Below are positions 1 to 7,503 of a stretch of DNA of 64,000 nucleotides, piece by piece. The notes under the pieces are model-generated. The model was not told the origin of the DNA and ran no database searches. It worked only from the letters and a program-made list of their open reading frames with translations. The DNA is taken from positions 187,555 through 251,554 of the forward strand of contig JAGBTN010000018.1 of assembly GCA_017631315.1 (NCBI GenBank). Direction: 5' to 3'. This DNA is from Bacteroidaceae bacterium. Lineage in GTDB: Bacteria; Bacteroidota; Bacteroidia; Bacteroidales; Bacteroidaceae. Position 1 is the stretch's first letter. Every line of letters begins with the position of its first letter. Made by a program: the position numbers and the translations under genes.

Positions 1-1110
1 GGCAATTCCTGCAAACTTTGTTTGGTAGAGTCCATTCATGGTTTGTGGACATTTGGCATAGACGTCGTCGGGCAGGAATGTTGTGTCGACACGCGGATAG
101 GTGGTCACTTTCTTTTCGTAGAGGCTCTGTATGATGGAGAGTGTTTGTTCTGCAGAGAGTCCTAACTTTTTGTTGCAGTCCACCTGAAGGCCTGTCAGAT
201 CGTAGAGTCGTGGTGGTGCTTCTGTGCCTTTCTTTTTTTCGATAGAAAGGATGGTAAATGGTTTCTCTTTGATGTTGTCGATGAGTGCTTTGCCTTCATC
301 TTCTGTTGCACATTCCAGTGCTTTGTAGATTTTTCCTTTGGGCTTTTGCTTTTTCCCTTTCTCTGCGGCTGCGGCAACGTTTGCCGCATCTTCTGCTTCT
401 GCCTCTTCGTCGCGGACGATTGCATTGAACTTGGTGTCGCGATAAAGCGTGGAGAGCATCCATGATTGGCGTGGAACGAAGTTGTCTATCTCTCGTTGGC
501 GAGCAACGACGAGGGCGAGGGTGGGGGTTTGTACGCGCCCGACGCTGAGCACCTGGCGTTTGCCGGAGGCATATTTCTGTGTGTAGAGCCGGGTTGCATT
601 CATGCCGAGCAACCAGTCGCCGATGGCTCGCATCAGTCCTGCTTCGTAGAGACCTTGGTATGCGCTTTGGTCTTTCAGTGTTTGAAAACCTTCTTTTATG
701 GCTTCTTCTGTCAGGCTGTTCACCCAAAGTCGCTTTACAGGGCATTTTGCTCCAGCCTTTTGCATCACCCATCGCTGGATGAGTTCACCTTCCTGCCCGG
801 CATCGCCGCAGTTGATGATTTCGTCGGCTTTCTGTATCAGGCTTTCGATGGTGTGGAATTGTTTCTCGACGCCTTTGTCCTCTTTGAGTTTTATGCCGAA
901 TCGGGGTGGAATCATGGGCAGTTGTCCTAAACTCCAACTCTTCCACATCGGCGTGTATTCGTGTGGCTCTTTCAGCTCGCACAGATGGCCGAAGGTCCAG
1001 GTCACCTGGTAGCCGTTGCCCTCCCAATAACCGGTCTTCTGACTGTTTGCTCCTAGTATCTGAGCGATTTCGCGAGCCACAGAGGGCTTCTCGGCGATAC
1101 AAACTACCAT
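1..1110 (-). CDS. topB: DNA topoisomerase III, 5' part (runs off the window)
   Basis: The first 370 codons of a type IA topoisomerase, which relaxes and decatenates DNA by passing strands through a transient single-strand break. The protein opens with MVVCIAEKPSVAREIAQILG, the Toprim start. Toprim acidic residues follow in NCGDAGQEGELI near residue 105. The active-site region VTTYPRVDTTFL lies near residue 340, with Tyr as the expected nucleophile. A lysine- and alanine-rich insertion (EDAANVAAAAEKGKKQKPKG, about residues 250-275) looks like a linker. The start at 1110 is set by the conserved N-terminus. The C-terminal part lies outside, so integrity cannot be judged. Family assignment is firm. 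Confidence 0.95.
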   Translation of the reverse strand, partial: MVVCIAEKPSVAREIAQILGANSQKTGYWEGNGYQVTWTFGHLCELKEPHEYTPMWKSWSLGQLPMIPPRFGIKLKEDKGVEKQFHTIESLIQKADEIINCGDAGQEGELIQRWVMQKAGAKCPVKRLWVNSLTEEAIKEGFQTLKDQSAYQGLYEAGLMRAIGDWLLGMNATRLYTQKYASGKRQVLSVGRVQTPTLALVVARQREIDNFVPRQSWMLSTLYRDTKFNAIVRDEEAEAEDAANVAAAAEKGKKQKPKGKIYKALECATEDEGKALIDNIKEKPFTILSIEKKKGTEAPPRLYDLTGLQVDCNKKLGLSAEQTLSIIQSLYEKKVTTYPRVDTTFLPDDVYAKCPQTMNGLYQTKFAGIA

Positions 1111-1177
1111 TGTTGTCTAATACCTTCTTGTTGGTTAATACAATTCGGCAGAATGCAGTCACTGCCGTAATTTTTTA

Positions 1178-1211
1178 CAAAGTTAAAGAATTATTCTGTA
1201 TGGAGGACAAA
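1178..1211 (-). promoter_or_regulatory. Probable topB promoter
   Basis: On the minus strand TAACTTTG (1178-1185) fits the Bacteroidetes -7 box TAnnTTTG. A TTTG (1208-1211) lies 22 bp upstream, slightly longer than the usual 19-21. The predicted transcript would begin near 1172, about 60 nt before the topB start codon. Confidence 0.45.
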
Positions 1212-1350
1212 ACTCAACAACTTTTTTGAGAATTTTCAAGTCAAATGAGTTGCTAAGATAGGCAAGAGGCCGCTGCAGTTGTCGGGAATTAATTCTGTTG
1301 TCGGAGTTCAGAGCAGTGTTGCCATAATCCGCCTCTTGTTGGCTTGCCAT

Positions 1351-1436
1351 AAACATCACGTGTTAAGTCGGGTAACTTAACGTGTTAAGATGGCCAACTA
1401 AGCGTGTTAAGTTGGGCAATTAAACAGTAGTTGTTT
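1351..1436 (+). repeat. 22-bp dyad repeat array A
   Basis: Three tandem units whose central CGTG starts at 1359, 1381 and 1403, exactly 22 bp apart. A decayed fourth unit follows at 1425 (CAGT). Units read roughly CTTAACGTGTTAAG plus TNGGGCAA. The left end AAACAT and right end AACAGTAGTTGTTTT resemble the ends of array E at 35893-35981. It lies between two divergent genes and overlaps neither promoter. Confidence 0.9.
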
Positions 1437-1696
1437 TCTGGAACCTCTCTGCTTATTGCATACCTATAAATGTCTTTTTGTCAACTTTAGAAAAAAATTT
1501 TTTATTATGGGGTTGACAAAACGGCTATATCCGGGTATATATATAAGGGGGACTAAAAGGGGGAAACTATTAAAGGGGGATTAACCTCGAGGAGAAAAAA
1601 ATAGTCTGTTTTCCTCTTGAGGTTAATATTATCAGGTGATATATTTCTCCCTTGAGGTATAATAGCCTGCGAACACAGAAAAATTGAAATCAGATA

Positions 1697-1728
1697 TTTG
1701 GGAATTTGAATTAACCTTCGTACCTTTG
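1697..1728 (+). promoter_or_regulatory. Promoter of the glycosyltransferase gene, leaderless or nearly so
   Basis: TTTG (1697-1700), a 20-bp spacer and TACCTTTG (1721-1728) match the Bacteroidetes sigma consensus perfectly. The start codon at 1737 is only 8 bp beyond the -7 box, so transcription should begin within a few bases of the ATG. The glycosyltransferase fold begins at the very N-terminus, so a later start is unlikely. Confidence 0.8.
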
Positions 1729-1736
1729 CTTCACTT

Positions 1737-2621
1737 ATGACACCGCTCATCTCTTTTGTCGTTACATATTACAACGAGCCCTATGCTTTGCTGCGTGCTT
1801 GCATAGAGAGTATTCTTGCGCTGAATCTTTCGCCGGATGAGGCTGAGATATTGGTGGTGCAAGATGGAGTTGAGCATAAGATTCAGGACAAGGTCTGCTC
1901 CCTTTCTCCTCTTGTGGGTTATGTCTGTCAGGAGCATGCCGGGCTGTCGGTGGCTCGCAATACCGGCATATCTTGCTCGCACGGGAGATACATTCAGTTC
2001 GTCGATGCCGACGATTGCCTGGAACCGTTGGCTTATGCAGCAGTGTTAGAACATTTGCGTAGCCAGGAAGATGATGCCGTAATGTTTAGGATGACAACAA
2101 AACAAGGCGAGAAAAGCAGACGACTATCTGCCAGACAGACAACGGGGAAAGACTTCCTGTTGCGACACAATCTGCGTGCAGCAGCATGGGGCTATGCCTT
2201 CAGACGGGACATTCTGGGCAATCTGCGTTTTTCTCCAGGCCTTTTGCACGAGGACGAACTCTTTACTCCCCAACTCCTCTTACGCGTAAAATCGTTTCGC
2301 CTGCTTGATGCGAAGGCATATTTTTATCGTCAGCGAGAGGGGACCATCACGCATGCAAAGTCTCTCGAAATGGTAAAGAAAAGACTTGACGACATCTTTT
2401 CAATCATCATGACACTGCGTTCTTTGGAACAACCTTTGCTCAGCAGGCGTATTAGACAACTGACTGTTGACTATATTCAGAACACTTGGATGCTGACGCG
2501 GAGCCATAGCGAATTACAGCAACGTTGTTCTCAACTTCGCAGCGAAGGCCTCTTGCCATTGCCTATACGTATGTATTCTTTGCGCTATTTCCTTGCTTCG
2601 GTCGTTACCTCGTTGCTATAG
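1737..2621 (+). CDS. Family 2 glycosyltransferase
   Basis: A 294-residue GT-A fold glycosyltransferase, expected to transfer a sugar from a nucleotide donor during surface polysaccharide or glycan synthesis. It begins with the typical beta strand ISFVVTYYNEP. The motifs AGLSVARNTGI near residue 75 and QFVDADDCLEP near residue 90 (the DxD metal and nucleotide-sugar site) are present. No membrane segment is evident. The gene stands alone and converges on the Crp-like gene with a 16-bp gap. Donor and acceptor cannot be read from sequence. Confidence 0.88.
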   Translation: MTPLISFVVTYYNEPYALLRACIESILALNLSPDEAEILVVQDGVEHKIQDKVCSLSPLVGYVCQEHAGLSVARNTGISCSHGRYIQFVDADDCLEPLAYAAVLEHLRSQEDDAVMFRMTTKQGEKSRRLSARQTTGKDFLLRHNLRAAAWGYAFRRDILGNLRFSPGLLHEDELFTPQLLLRVKSFRLLDAKAYFYRQREGTITHAKSLEMVKKRLDDIFSIIMTLRSLEQPLLSRRIRQLTVDYIQNTWMLTRSHSELQQRCSQLRSEGLLPLPIRMYSLRYFLASVVTSLL

Positions 2622-2637
2622 GGATATCCTATGTCCT

Positions 2638-3324
2638 TCATGGGCGGCTAAGGATGCACTTCCTGATGTCATGGATGACGAACTTCCCCCTTCCCAGGCG
2701 TATCAATTCTTCTTCCTGCCAACGGTTTAAGAGTCGCGACACGGTGAGTCGTGTTTCTCCAATGTAACGTGCCAAATCGTCCATTAGTATGTGGATTTCA
2801 ACCTCCCCATCACAGTCAACAAAAACTCTTTCGAGGAACAATCGCAGGCGGTCTTCAGGATTGTTGAGTTGCAGAGGACGTAGTGCAGCATCTCTCTTCT
2901 GTGCTGTGGCCGAAAGTAAGTTCAATAGATTGAGCCTGAAGACATCGTTTTTCATTAAATGGCTTCCGATAAATGTCTTACGTATGGCCAGGATTTTAAT
3001 GTCGCTCTTCGCAGTGTAGGTGTGTTTGTATGTGGGTGTAAGGCCGAAGAGCCTGTCTGCTTCTATGACGGCAGGAGCCTGTATGTACGAGTGTAACGTA
3101 TAGTTCCCCTCAGCAGAACAATGTTCTCTGTGTAATTCACCTTCCACAAGAAAGAGTAGATGGCTGCAATGCTCGCCTTGCCGTATGAGTGGTATGTGCG
3201 AGGCTGGCAATTCGTCGGGGAAGAGTTTCAGGGCATCTTCCCATCCGAGAAGTTCTGTGCTGCTAACACCTCTGAATAGCGGAAGTTGGGTAAGCAGAGC
3301 ATATCGTGTGCTGAGGTCGTGCAT
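2638..3324 (-). CDS. Crp/Fnr-family transcription regulator
   Basis: 228 residues. The N-terminal half has the cyclic-nucleotide-binding-like fold (HIPLIRQGEHCSHLLFLVEG, about residues 42-61). The C-terminal half is a Crp-type winged helix (DDLARYIGETRLTVSRLLNR, about 182-201). There is no Fnr cysteine cluster, so an oxygen-sensing iron-sulfur centre is unlikely; the effector is unknown. It is the last gene of the minus-strand run starting at 7078, 11 bp after apbE, so it may be made together with the envelope genes upstream. Such regulators often act on anaerobic or stress genes in Bacteroidales, which is inference here. Confidence 0.88.
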   Translation of the reverse strand: MHDLSTRYALLTQLPLFRGVSSTELLGWEDALKLFPDELPASHIPLIRQGEHCSHLLFLVEGELHREHCSAEGNYTLHSYIQAPAVIEADRLFGLTPTYKHTYTAKSDIKILAIRKTFIGSHLMKNDVFRLNLLNLLSATAQKRDAALRPLQLNNPEDRLRLFLERVFVDCDGEVEIHILMDDLARYIGETRLTVSRLLNRWQEEELIRLGRGKFVIHDIRKCILSRP

Positions 3325-3335
3325 CCTGTTCCTCG

Positions 3336-4364
3336 CTATCTGACAATAAGCCTGTCAAAACCTTTTGATGCCCATGTTTGGTAGTTCCCCTTCTCGTTGG
3401 AATAAATGAAGTAGGCATCAAGCTGGCTTTGCTCCAGGAGCACTTGTTTCGCTTTCTCCATTCCCATCACCATGAATGCAGTGGCAAAAGCATCTGCTTC
3501 TGCGCAAGTGGGAGCAACGACAGTGCTTGAAAGAATGTCCTGTTGGGCAGGATAGCCAGTCTTAGGATTGATGGTATGTGCAATCTTTTTCCCGTCTTTC
3601 ACATAGAAGTTTCGATAGTTTCCACTGGTGGCAATGGCATGACCGGAAAGTGATACAATGTCTTGTAATTCTGTGTTGTATGAGGTAGAGTCTTCGTTCG
3701 GCTTGTTAATGCCTATGCGCCAAGACGCCCCCTTCTCGTTTATGCCTTCGGCAACAACTTCTCCGCCAATCTCAACCATAAAGTTTGTGATACTGTAACC
3801 ACGTAGCAATTGGGCAATTCGGTCGACTCCATATCCTTTCGCTATTGCACTCATGTCGAGAATGGAAAGCGGGTTGTCTTTGGTGACCTTGCCGTCTTGG
3901 AAGTGTATGCTCGAGAGCCCGACCAGATTAAGAAGGCTGTCAACCTGTGTGCTGTTGGGCAACTGTCCTTTTTTAAATCCAAATCCCCAGGCATTGACCA
4001 ATGGCGCAACCGTAGGGTCGAAGGCGCCGTCGGTGGCTCGGTTGACAGCAAAAGAGAGTTGCAGTACTTCTGCCAACATGCTGTCAGCAGTGTTGCTTTC
4101 ACCTTTGTTGATGAGGCTGATGGTGCTTTGGGGATTGAACATTGAGAGCGAAGCGTCAACACGATGCAGTTCTGCCTCGATTTCAGTCTTCAAATCTTTG
4201 TTGTAAAGATATTTGACATGATAGATTGTACCGAAAGTTGTGCCTTCGTTGTGGATGTATATGTAGCTCGATGGACGTTCGTTGCTATTCGACTTTTTCA
4301 GATAAGAAAAGCCAACGATAGCAATGATGGTAAGCACTGCAAGAAGTAATTTCCGTTTGTTCAT
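3336..4364 (-). CDS. apbE: FAD:protein FMN transferase (ApbE family)
   Basis: 342 residues. ApbE enzymes use FAD to attach FMN covalently to threonines, for example on Rnf and Nqr subunits. Visible family motifs are FDPTVAPLVNAWGFG (about 115-130), MSAIAKGYGVDRIA (about 170), EIGGEVVAEG, IATSGNYRNF, HTINPKTGYP and CAEADAFATAFMVMG. An N-terminal hydrophobic segment (LLLAVLTIIAIVGF) without a lipobox suggests a membrane-anchored enzyme facing the periplasm. It sits 13 bp after DUF6048 and 11 bp before the regulator. No Rnf or Nqr genes lie in this window. Confidence 0.93.
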   Translation of the reverse strand: MNKRKLLLAVLTIIAIVGFSYLKKSNSNERPSSYIYIHNEGTTFGTIYHVKYLYNKDLKTEIEAELHRVDASLSMFNPQSTISLINKGESNTADSMLAEVLQLSFAVNRATDGAFDPTVAPLVNAWGFGFKKGQLPNSTQVDSLLNLVGLSSIHFQDGKVTKDNPLSILDMSAIAKGYGVDRIAQLLRGYSITNFMVEIGGEVVAEGINEKGASWRIGINKPNEDSTSYNTELQDIVSLSGHAIATSGNYRNFYVKDGKKIAHTINPKTGYPAQQDILSSTVVAPTCAEADAFATAFMVMGMEKAKQVLLEQSQLDAYFIYSNEKGNYQTWASKGFDRLIVR

Positions 4365-4377
4365 GGTTTGTTACTCT

Positions 4378-5064
4378 CTAATTGTTGCTTTTTGCTTTTT
4401 TTGATGTTTTGCCCACGTCAAAGATGAGGTTTACTGTGCCACCCCAGCCGTTGTCATTATTCTTGCCGAATCCTGGGATATAATAAGGTGCAATCTCTTC
4501 TTCGTGGCTTAATGCGAGTCGGAATTTGTAGCGCATGCTCCACCCCAGACGAATGAAACGCCATAACTTCGTTTCCAGGCCAACACCGAATTCCAGCCAA
4601 TGTCCTGTAGCATTCAGTCCGTTTAACTCCAACGGCGTTGTCGTGCCATACGCAGGGTCGGTAAAGGCTTTGTTTTCGATGTCGTAATTGAAACTGCTGA
4701 AGCCATATCGAAGGATGCCAAAGAGCCTGTTTCCGTTGTGTTTCTTGTTGAAATTGTAATCAAGGCCAAAGCGCATATACGGAGCCGTTGTGCTGAAGAT
4801 ATTACCAGTTTCTGCACCTTCTCTGTGGCTGCTGCCAATACCGAGTTCGGCAATGGGGAAGACTTTGTCGTACAGATTAAGTCGTGCTGCCACTTCCATA
4901 TTGGCAAACTTGGCTCCCATGGCTTTCATGGCAAGGCCAACAAGGTCTGCACTGACGGCAATGCCACTCAGCAGAGGAGCTTTCTCTTTCTCTTGTGGTT
5001 CTTGTGCTTGCATGGGAACGCATAGCAGGATGGCCAGGAGAATGGACAATACTCTTTGTTTCAT
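4378..5064 (-). CDS. DUF6048-type outer-membrane-like protein
   Basis: 228 residues from the start chosen here (MKQRVLSILLAILLCVPMQAQ), which gives a clean signal peptide; an upstream in-frame ATG at 5109 would spoil it and overlap the previous gene. The rest is rich in alternating hydrophobic and aromatic strands (MRFGLDYNF, LFGILRYGFSSFNY, WLEFGVGLETKLW), as in small beta barrels. It follows the DUF6452 gene by 7 bp, a pairing common in Bacteroidales. Function unknown; the DUF name is from memory of the family. Confidence 0.75.
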   Translation of the reverse strand: MKQRVLSILLAILLCVPMQAQEPQEKEKAPLLSGIAVSADLVGLAMKAMGAKFANMEVAARLNLYDKVFPIAELGIGSSHREGAETGNIFSTTAPYMRFGLDYNFNKKHNGNRLFGILRYGFSSFNYDIENKAFTDPAYGTTTPLELNGLNATGHWLEFGVGLETKLWRFIRLGWSMRYKFRLALSHEEEIAPYYIPGFGKNNDNGWGGTVNLIFDVGKTSKKAKSNN

Positions 5065-5071
5065 GAGGCGG

Positions 5072-5545
5072 TCAGAACAAATGTATTTGCAGATTTGTGG
5101 TAAGTTCATAATTCACGGACGAGCGAACGACGGTAATGGACTTGATGATTTCGTTGGTTGAACGAACGTCCTGTATGGTGTGGAAGAGTGTAGCAGGGCA
5201 GTCGGGCGACTCGAAGTGAACCTGATTGCTCTTCTTTATCCAAACGGTGTCGCGTATGAGGTATTCTTCGTTATCCTGGTTTTTCCCCTGGATGTGGAAG
5301 ACAAGAGTGTCTTCGTCTTGCCAATAACTCAGGGGAAGATTTAGTTTGGATGTATTTACAGAACGATTGAGCAGAACCGGGCCTGCTTTGCCTGCGGTGA
5401 TGGTAAGTGTGTCTTCGATAGAGACGGCTACTCCTTCGCGGTCGAATGCACCATACATTCCTACATAGTTGTTGAGCGTACAGTCGTAGCTCTCGCAGGC
5501 AACAAAGAGTATGCTTAGCAATATGACGAGGAGCCGATGCTTCAT
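5072..5545 (-). CDS. DUF6452-type lipoprotein
   Basis: 157 residues beginning MKHRLLVILLSILFVACES, a signal peptide with lipobox FVAC, so an envelope lipoprotein. Its ATG (5545-5543) overlaps the stop of the upstream glycosyltransferase gene by 4 bp (ATGA), indicating translational coupling; this supports the short start over the long upstream extension. The body is predicted mostly beta (SIEDTLTITAG, WQDEDTLVFHIQGK). It probably works with the DUF6048 protein that follows. No enzyme motif is seen. Confidence 0.75.
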   Translation of the reverse strand: MKHRLLVILLSILFVACESYDCTLNNYVGMYGAFDREGVAVSIEDTLTITAGKAGPVLLNRSVNTSKLNLPLSYWQDEDTLVFHIQGKNQDNEEYLIRDTVWIKKSNQVHFESPDCPATLFHTIQDVRSTNEIIKSITVVRSSVNYELTTNLQIHLF

Positions 5546-6504
5546 ATTTCTTTTTCTATCTGATAGTTGTTGCGTTCCGGTGCATTGCGGCTGACGAGTT
5601 CTCCGAGGAAGCCTGCCACGAAGAGCTGTGTGCCTAATATCATCATAGTCAATGCAATGTAGAAGTACGGGCTGTCGGTAACGAGGGGATGGGGAATGCC
5701 TGTTGCGAGGCAATAAAGTTTAGTGCCGCCTACAACCATTACAGACAGGAAGCCGATGAAGAACATCAGTGTGCCGATGAAGCCGAAGACATGCATCGGT
5801 TTCAGTCCGAAGTTGGTCAGGAACCAAAGTGATAGCAGATCAAGGTAGCCGTTTACGAAACGATTGAGCCCCATGAACTTCGATTTGCCGAACTTGCGTG
5901 CCTGGTGGCGAACTCTCTTCTCTCCGATGTTGGCAAAGCCTGCGTTCTTGGCGAGATAAGGAATGTAGCGGTGCATCTCTCCATAGACTTCGATGTTCTT
6001 TACGACTTCTTTGCGATAGGCTTTCAGTCCGCAGTTGAAGTCGTGCAGGTTATGTATGCCGCTCACTTGCCTTGCTGTGGCGTTGAAGAGTTTTGTGGGA
6101 ATCGTCTTCGACAGTGGGTCGCCTTTGCTTCGGTTCATTTTGTATCCGCTCACAAGGTCGTATCCGTCTTCTGTTATCATGCGATAGAGTTCCGGTATTT
6201 CGTCGGGAGAGTCTTGCAGGTCGGCATCCATTGTGATGACGACGTTGCCTTGTGCTGCTTTGAAGCCGCAGTACAGGGCCGGGCTTTTGCCGTAGTTGCG
6301 ACGGAACTTGATGCCGTGTACGGTGTCGGGGTTCTCTTTTTGGAGTTCTTCGATGACTTCCCACGAGCGGTCGGTGCTGCCGTCGTTGACGAAGATGACT
6401 TCGTATGAGAGGTTGTGCGACGTTGCAACGCGCTTTATCCAGTTGAAGAGTTCGGGTAGCGATTCGTCTTCGTTGAACAGGGGAACGACAATGCTTATAT
6501 CCAT
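5542..6504 (-). CDS. Polyprenol-phosphate glycosyltransferase (DPM1/GtrB-like)
   Basis: 320 residues. The N-terminal GT-A domain has VPLFNEDESLPEL, VNDGSTDRSWEVI and the metal-binding MDADLQDSPDEI near residue 95. The C-terminal part has two strong membrane helices (about 230-260 and 275-300). This is the layout of enzymes that load glucose, mannose or similar sugars onto undecaprenyl phosphate at the inner face of the membrane. It pairs with the DUF4199 gene 22 bp upstream, a common Bacteroidetes arrangement. The sugar cannot be specified. Confidence 0.9.
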   Translation of the reverse strand: MDISIVVPLFNEDESLPELFNWIKRVATSHNLSYEVIFVNDGSTDRSWEVIEELQKENPDTVHGIKFRRNYGKSPALYCGFKAAQGNVVITMDADLQDSPDEIPELYRMITEDGYDLVSGYKMNRSKGDPLSKTIPTKLFNATARQVSGIHNLHDFNCGLKAYRKEVVKNIEVYGEMHRYIPYLAKNAGFANIGEKRVRHQARKFGKSKFMGLNRFVNGYLDLLSLWFLTNFGLKPMHVFGFIGTLMFFIGFLSVMVVGGTKLYCLATGIPHPLVTDSPYFYIALTMMILGTQLFVAGFLGELVSRNAPERNNYQIEKEI

Positions 6505-6526
6505 AGTGTTATTTGCGTTTGGTCAT

Positions 6527-7078
6527 TTATTGTTTTTCGTTTTTTCCTTCTTCCTTTTCTGTGCGGGGGGCTTTTACGGGAAGTGCTGCAAGCAGCGAGA
6601 GGGGGAGTGCCAGCATGATGTTATATGTTGCCAGTTGCATCATGATGTCTCTGACGGTCATTTGCTGAATCATCTTTTGCATCTCTTCCAGATTGGCCTC
6701 CGGCATTATCTGTTGCCATGCTTCGCGGTACTCTTCGCTTTGCATGGTGGTGCTTAGGAGTGAGAGCAGACGCCCGTTGTCGAGGAAGAGGAAATAGAGG
6801 TATTGCGCTGCATCGGTCAGCAGTCCTGCCAGCAGACACACTACGAACGACAGGCGGAAGACATGCAGCCAACTTGTCGAGGGGAAGAGTTTGCGGTAGT
6901 TTGCCAGTTGTTTGTAGAGCACGAAGATGCTGAAGACGCCCAGGGCGGAACTCAGCATCGAGAGTGCCGGGCGGTCGTATCCGTACATTGTGCAGAAGAA
7001 ACTGGCCGCCCACATGATGCCTATGGGCAGAGCCATCCAGTTGGCAGCGTCTATGAGTGATGGTTTTGTTTTTGTCAT
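6527..7078 (-). CDS. DUF4199 membrane protein
   Basis: 183 residues with about four hydrophobic segments: near residues 15-30 (GIMWAASFFCTMYGY), 38-55, 75-97 (SFVVCLLAGLLTDAAQYLYF) and 150-168. Between the third and fourth lies a charged helical stretch (MPEANLEEMQKMIQQM). The C-terminus is strongly charged (RTEKEEGKNEKQ). DUF4199 proteins are small integral membrane proteins of unknown role, usually beside a DPM1-like glycosyltransferase as here. First gene of the minus-strand unit ending at 2638. Confidence 0.82.
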   Translation of the reverse strand: MTKTKPSLIDAANWMALPIGIMWAASFFCTMYGYDRPALSMLSSALGVFSIFVLYKQLANYRKLFPSTSWLHVFRLSFVVCLLAGLLTDAAQYLYFLFLDNGRLLSLLSTTMQSEEYREAWQQIMPEANLEEMQKMIQQMTVRDIMMQLATYNIMLALPLSLLAALPVKAPRTEKEEGKNEKQ

Positions 7079-7101
7079 TATGCGTTACGCTAAAGAATGC
7101 G

Positions 7102-7109
7102 CAAAGTTA
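7102..7109 (-). promoter_or_regulatory. Probable -7 box for the DUF4199 to Crp operon
   Basis: TAACTTTG on the minus strand fits TAnnTTTG, and the ATG at 7078 would be about 20 nt from the predicted start point. No good TTTG lies at the expected distance, so the assignment rests on the -7 box alone. Confidence 0.45.
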
Positions 7110-7205
7110 CGGAATAATAATATAAATAATGTATAAAGAGACGAAAAAAACGTCTTGGGAGAATAATTTTCGCTTATTCGCTTTTTATTTTCCATTAAAT
7201 TGTTG

Positions 7206-7213
7206 TACCTTTG
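7206..7213 (+). promoter_or_regulatory. -7 box of the SRP RNA / tRNA-Thr transcript
   Basis: TACCTTTG is a perfect -7 box. The region 20 bp upstream is only T-rich, without a clear TTTG. The predicted start point near 7220 sits just before the SRP RNA 5' stem. Confidence 0.65.
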
Positions 7214-7225
7214 CAGTCGCAAAAT

Positions 7226-7321
7226 GGGAAAGTCCTATACGGCATGCTCCTTGTGAATCCCCCAGGGCTTGATCGCAGCAAGGGCAGCAGGTCGTAGCGG
7301 CGCGATATAGTAAGCTTTCCC
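7226..7321 (+). ncRNA. ffs: Signal recognition particle RNA (4.5S type)
   Basis: The stretch around GTGAATCCCCCAGGGC and GCAGCAAGGGCAG (about 7250-7290) is the conserved helix-8 region of bacterial SRP RNA that binds Ffh: the internal loop is CAGG on one side and AGCA on the other. The ends GGGAAAG (7226-7232) and CTTTCCC (7315-7321) are complementary, and CTATA/TATAG pairs further in, giving the expected single long hairpin of about 96 nt. The apical part between CAGG and AGCA reads GCTTGATCGC rather than the usual GGAA/GNRA-capped stem. tRNA-Thr follows after 4 nt, so both probably come from one transcript. Confidence 0.85.
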
Positions 7322-7325
7322 TCCC

Positions 7326-7402
7326 GCCTCTTTAGCTCAGTTGGCCAGAGCACGTGATTTGTAATCTCGGGGTCGTTGGTTCGAATCCGACAAGAGGCTC
7401 CA
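7326..7402 (+). tRNA. tRNA-Thr (anticodon TGT)
   Basis: A full cloverleaf: acceptor GCCTCTT/AAGAGGC, D arm GCTC/GAGC, T arm GTTGG/CCGAC with loop TTCGAAT, and an encoded CCA end. The anticodon loop TTTGTAA gives TGT, reading ACA. The anticodon stem CGTGA/TCTCG has one T-T mismatch. It is processed from the same transcript as the SRP RNA 4 nt upstream. Confidence 0.97.
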
Positions 7403-7403
7403 G

Positions 7404-7427
7404 AATTGCCGCCATAGGGCGGCAATT
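7404..7427 (+). terminator. Intrinsic terminator after tRNA-Thr
   Basis: A perfect 10-bp stem AATTGCCGCC/GGCGGCAATT with loop ATAG, beginning one base after the tRNA CCA end and running into TT. It should end the SRP RNA-tRNA transcript. Confidence 0.8.
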
Positions 7428-7503
7428 TTAGTTTAGATACCATTGCATTGATTTCTGCGGACAACGGCAAAGTTCTCGTTTTCAATTCCTCGATTTTTCA
7501 TTT

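Larger units (their letters stand above)
1111..1736. other. Intergenic region between topB and the glycosyltransferase
   Basis: No credible gene. It holds the topB promoter, a 22-bp repeat array (1351-1436), three GGGGG runs between 1548 and 1579, an imperfect long hairpin (1580-1627, arms ATTAACCTC/GAGGTTAAT) and the glycosyltransferase promoter at 1697-1728. An 8-bp inverted pair CAAGAGGC/GCCTCTTG also lies just left of the array. Confidence 0.6.

Noticed and set aside
1540-1680. Riboswitch before the glycosyltransferase
   Set aside because: The GGGGG runs and hairpin lie upstream of the gene's promoter (1697-1728), so they are not in its mRNA.
7404-7503. Small reading frame on the minus strand across the SRP RNA and tRNA
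   Set aside because: It translates a structural-RNA region and terminator, so it cannot be a real gene.
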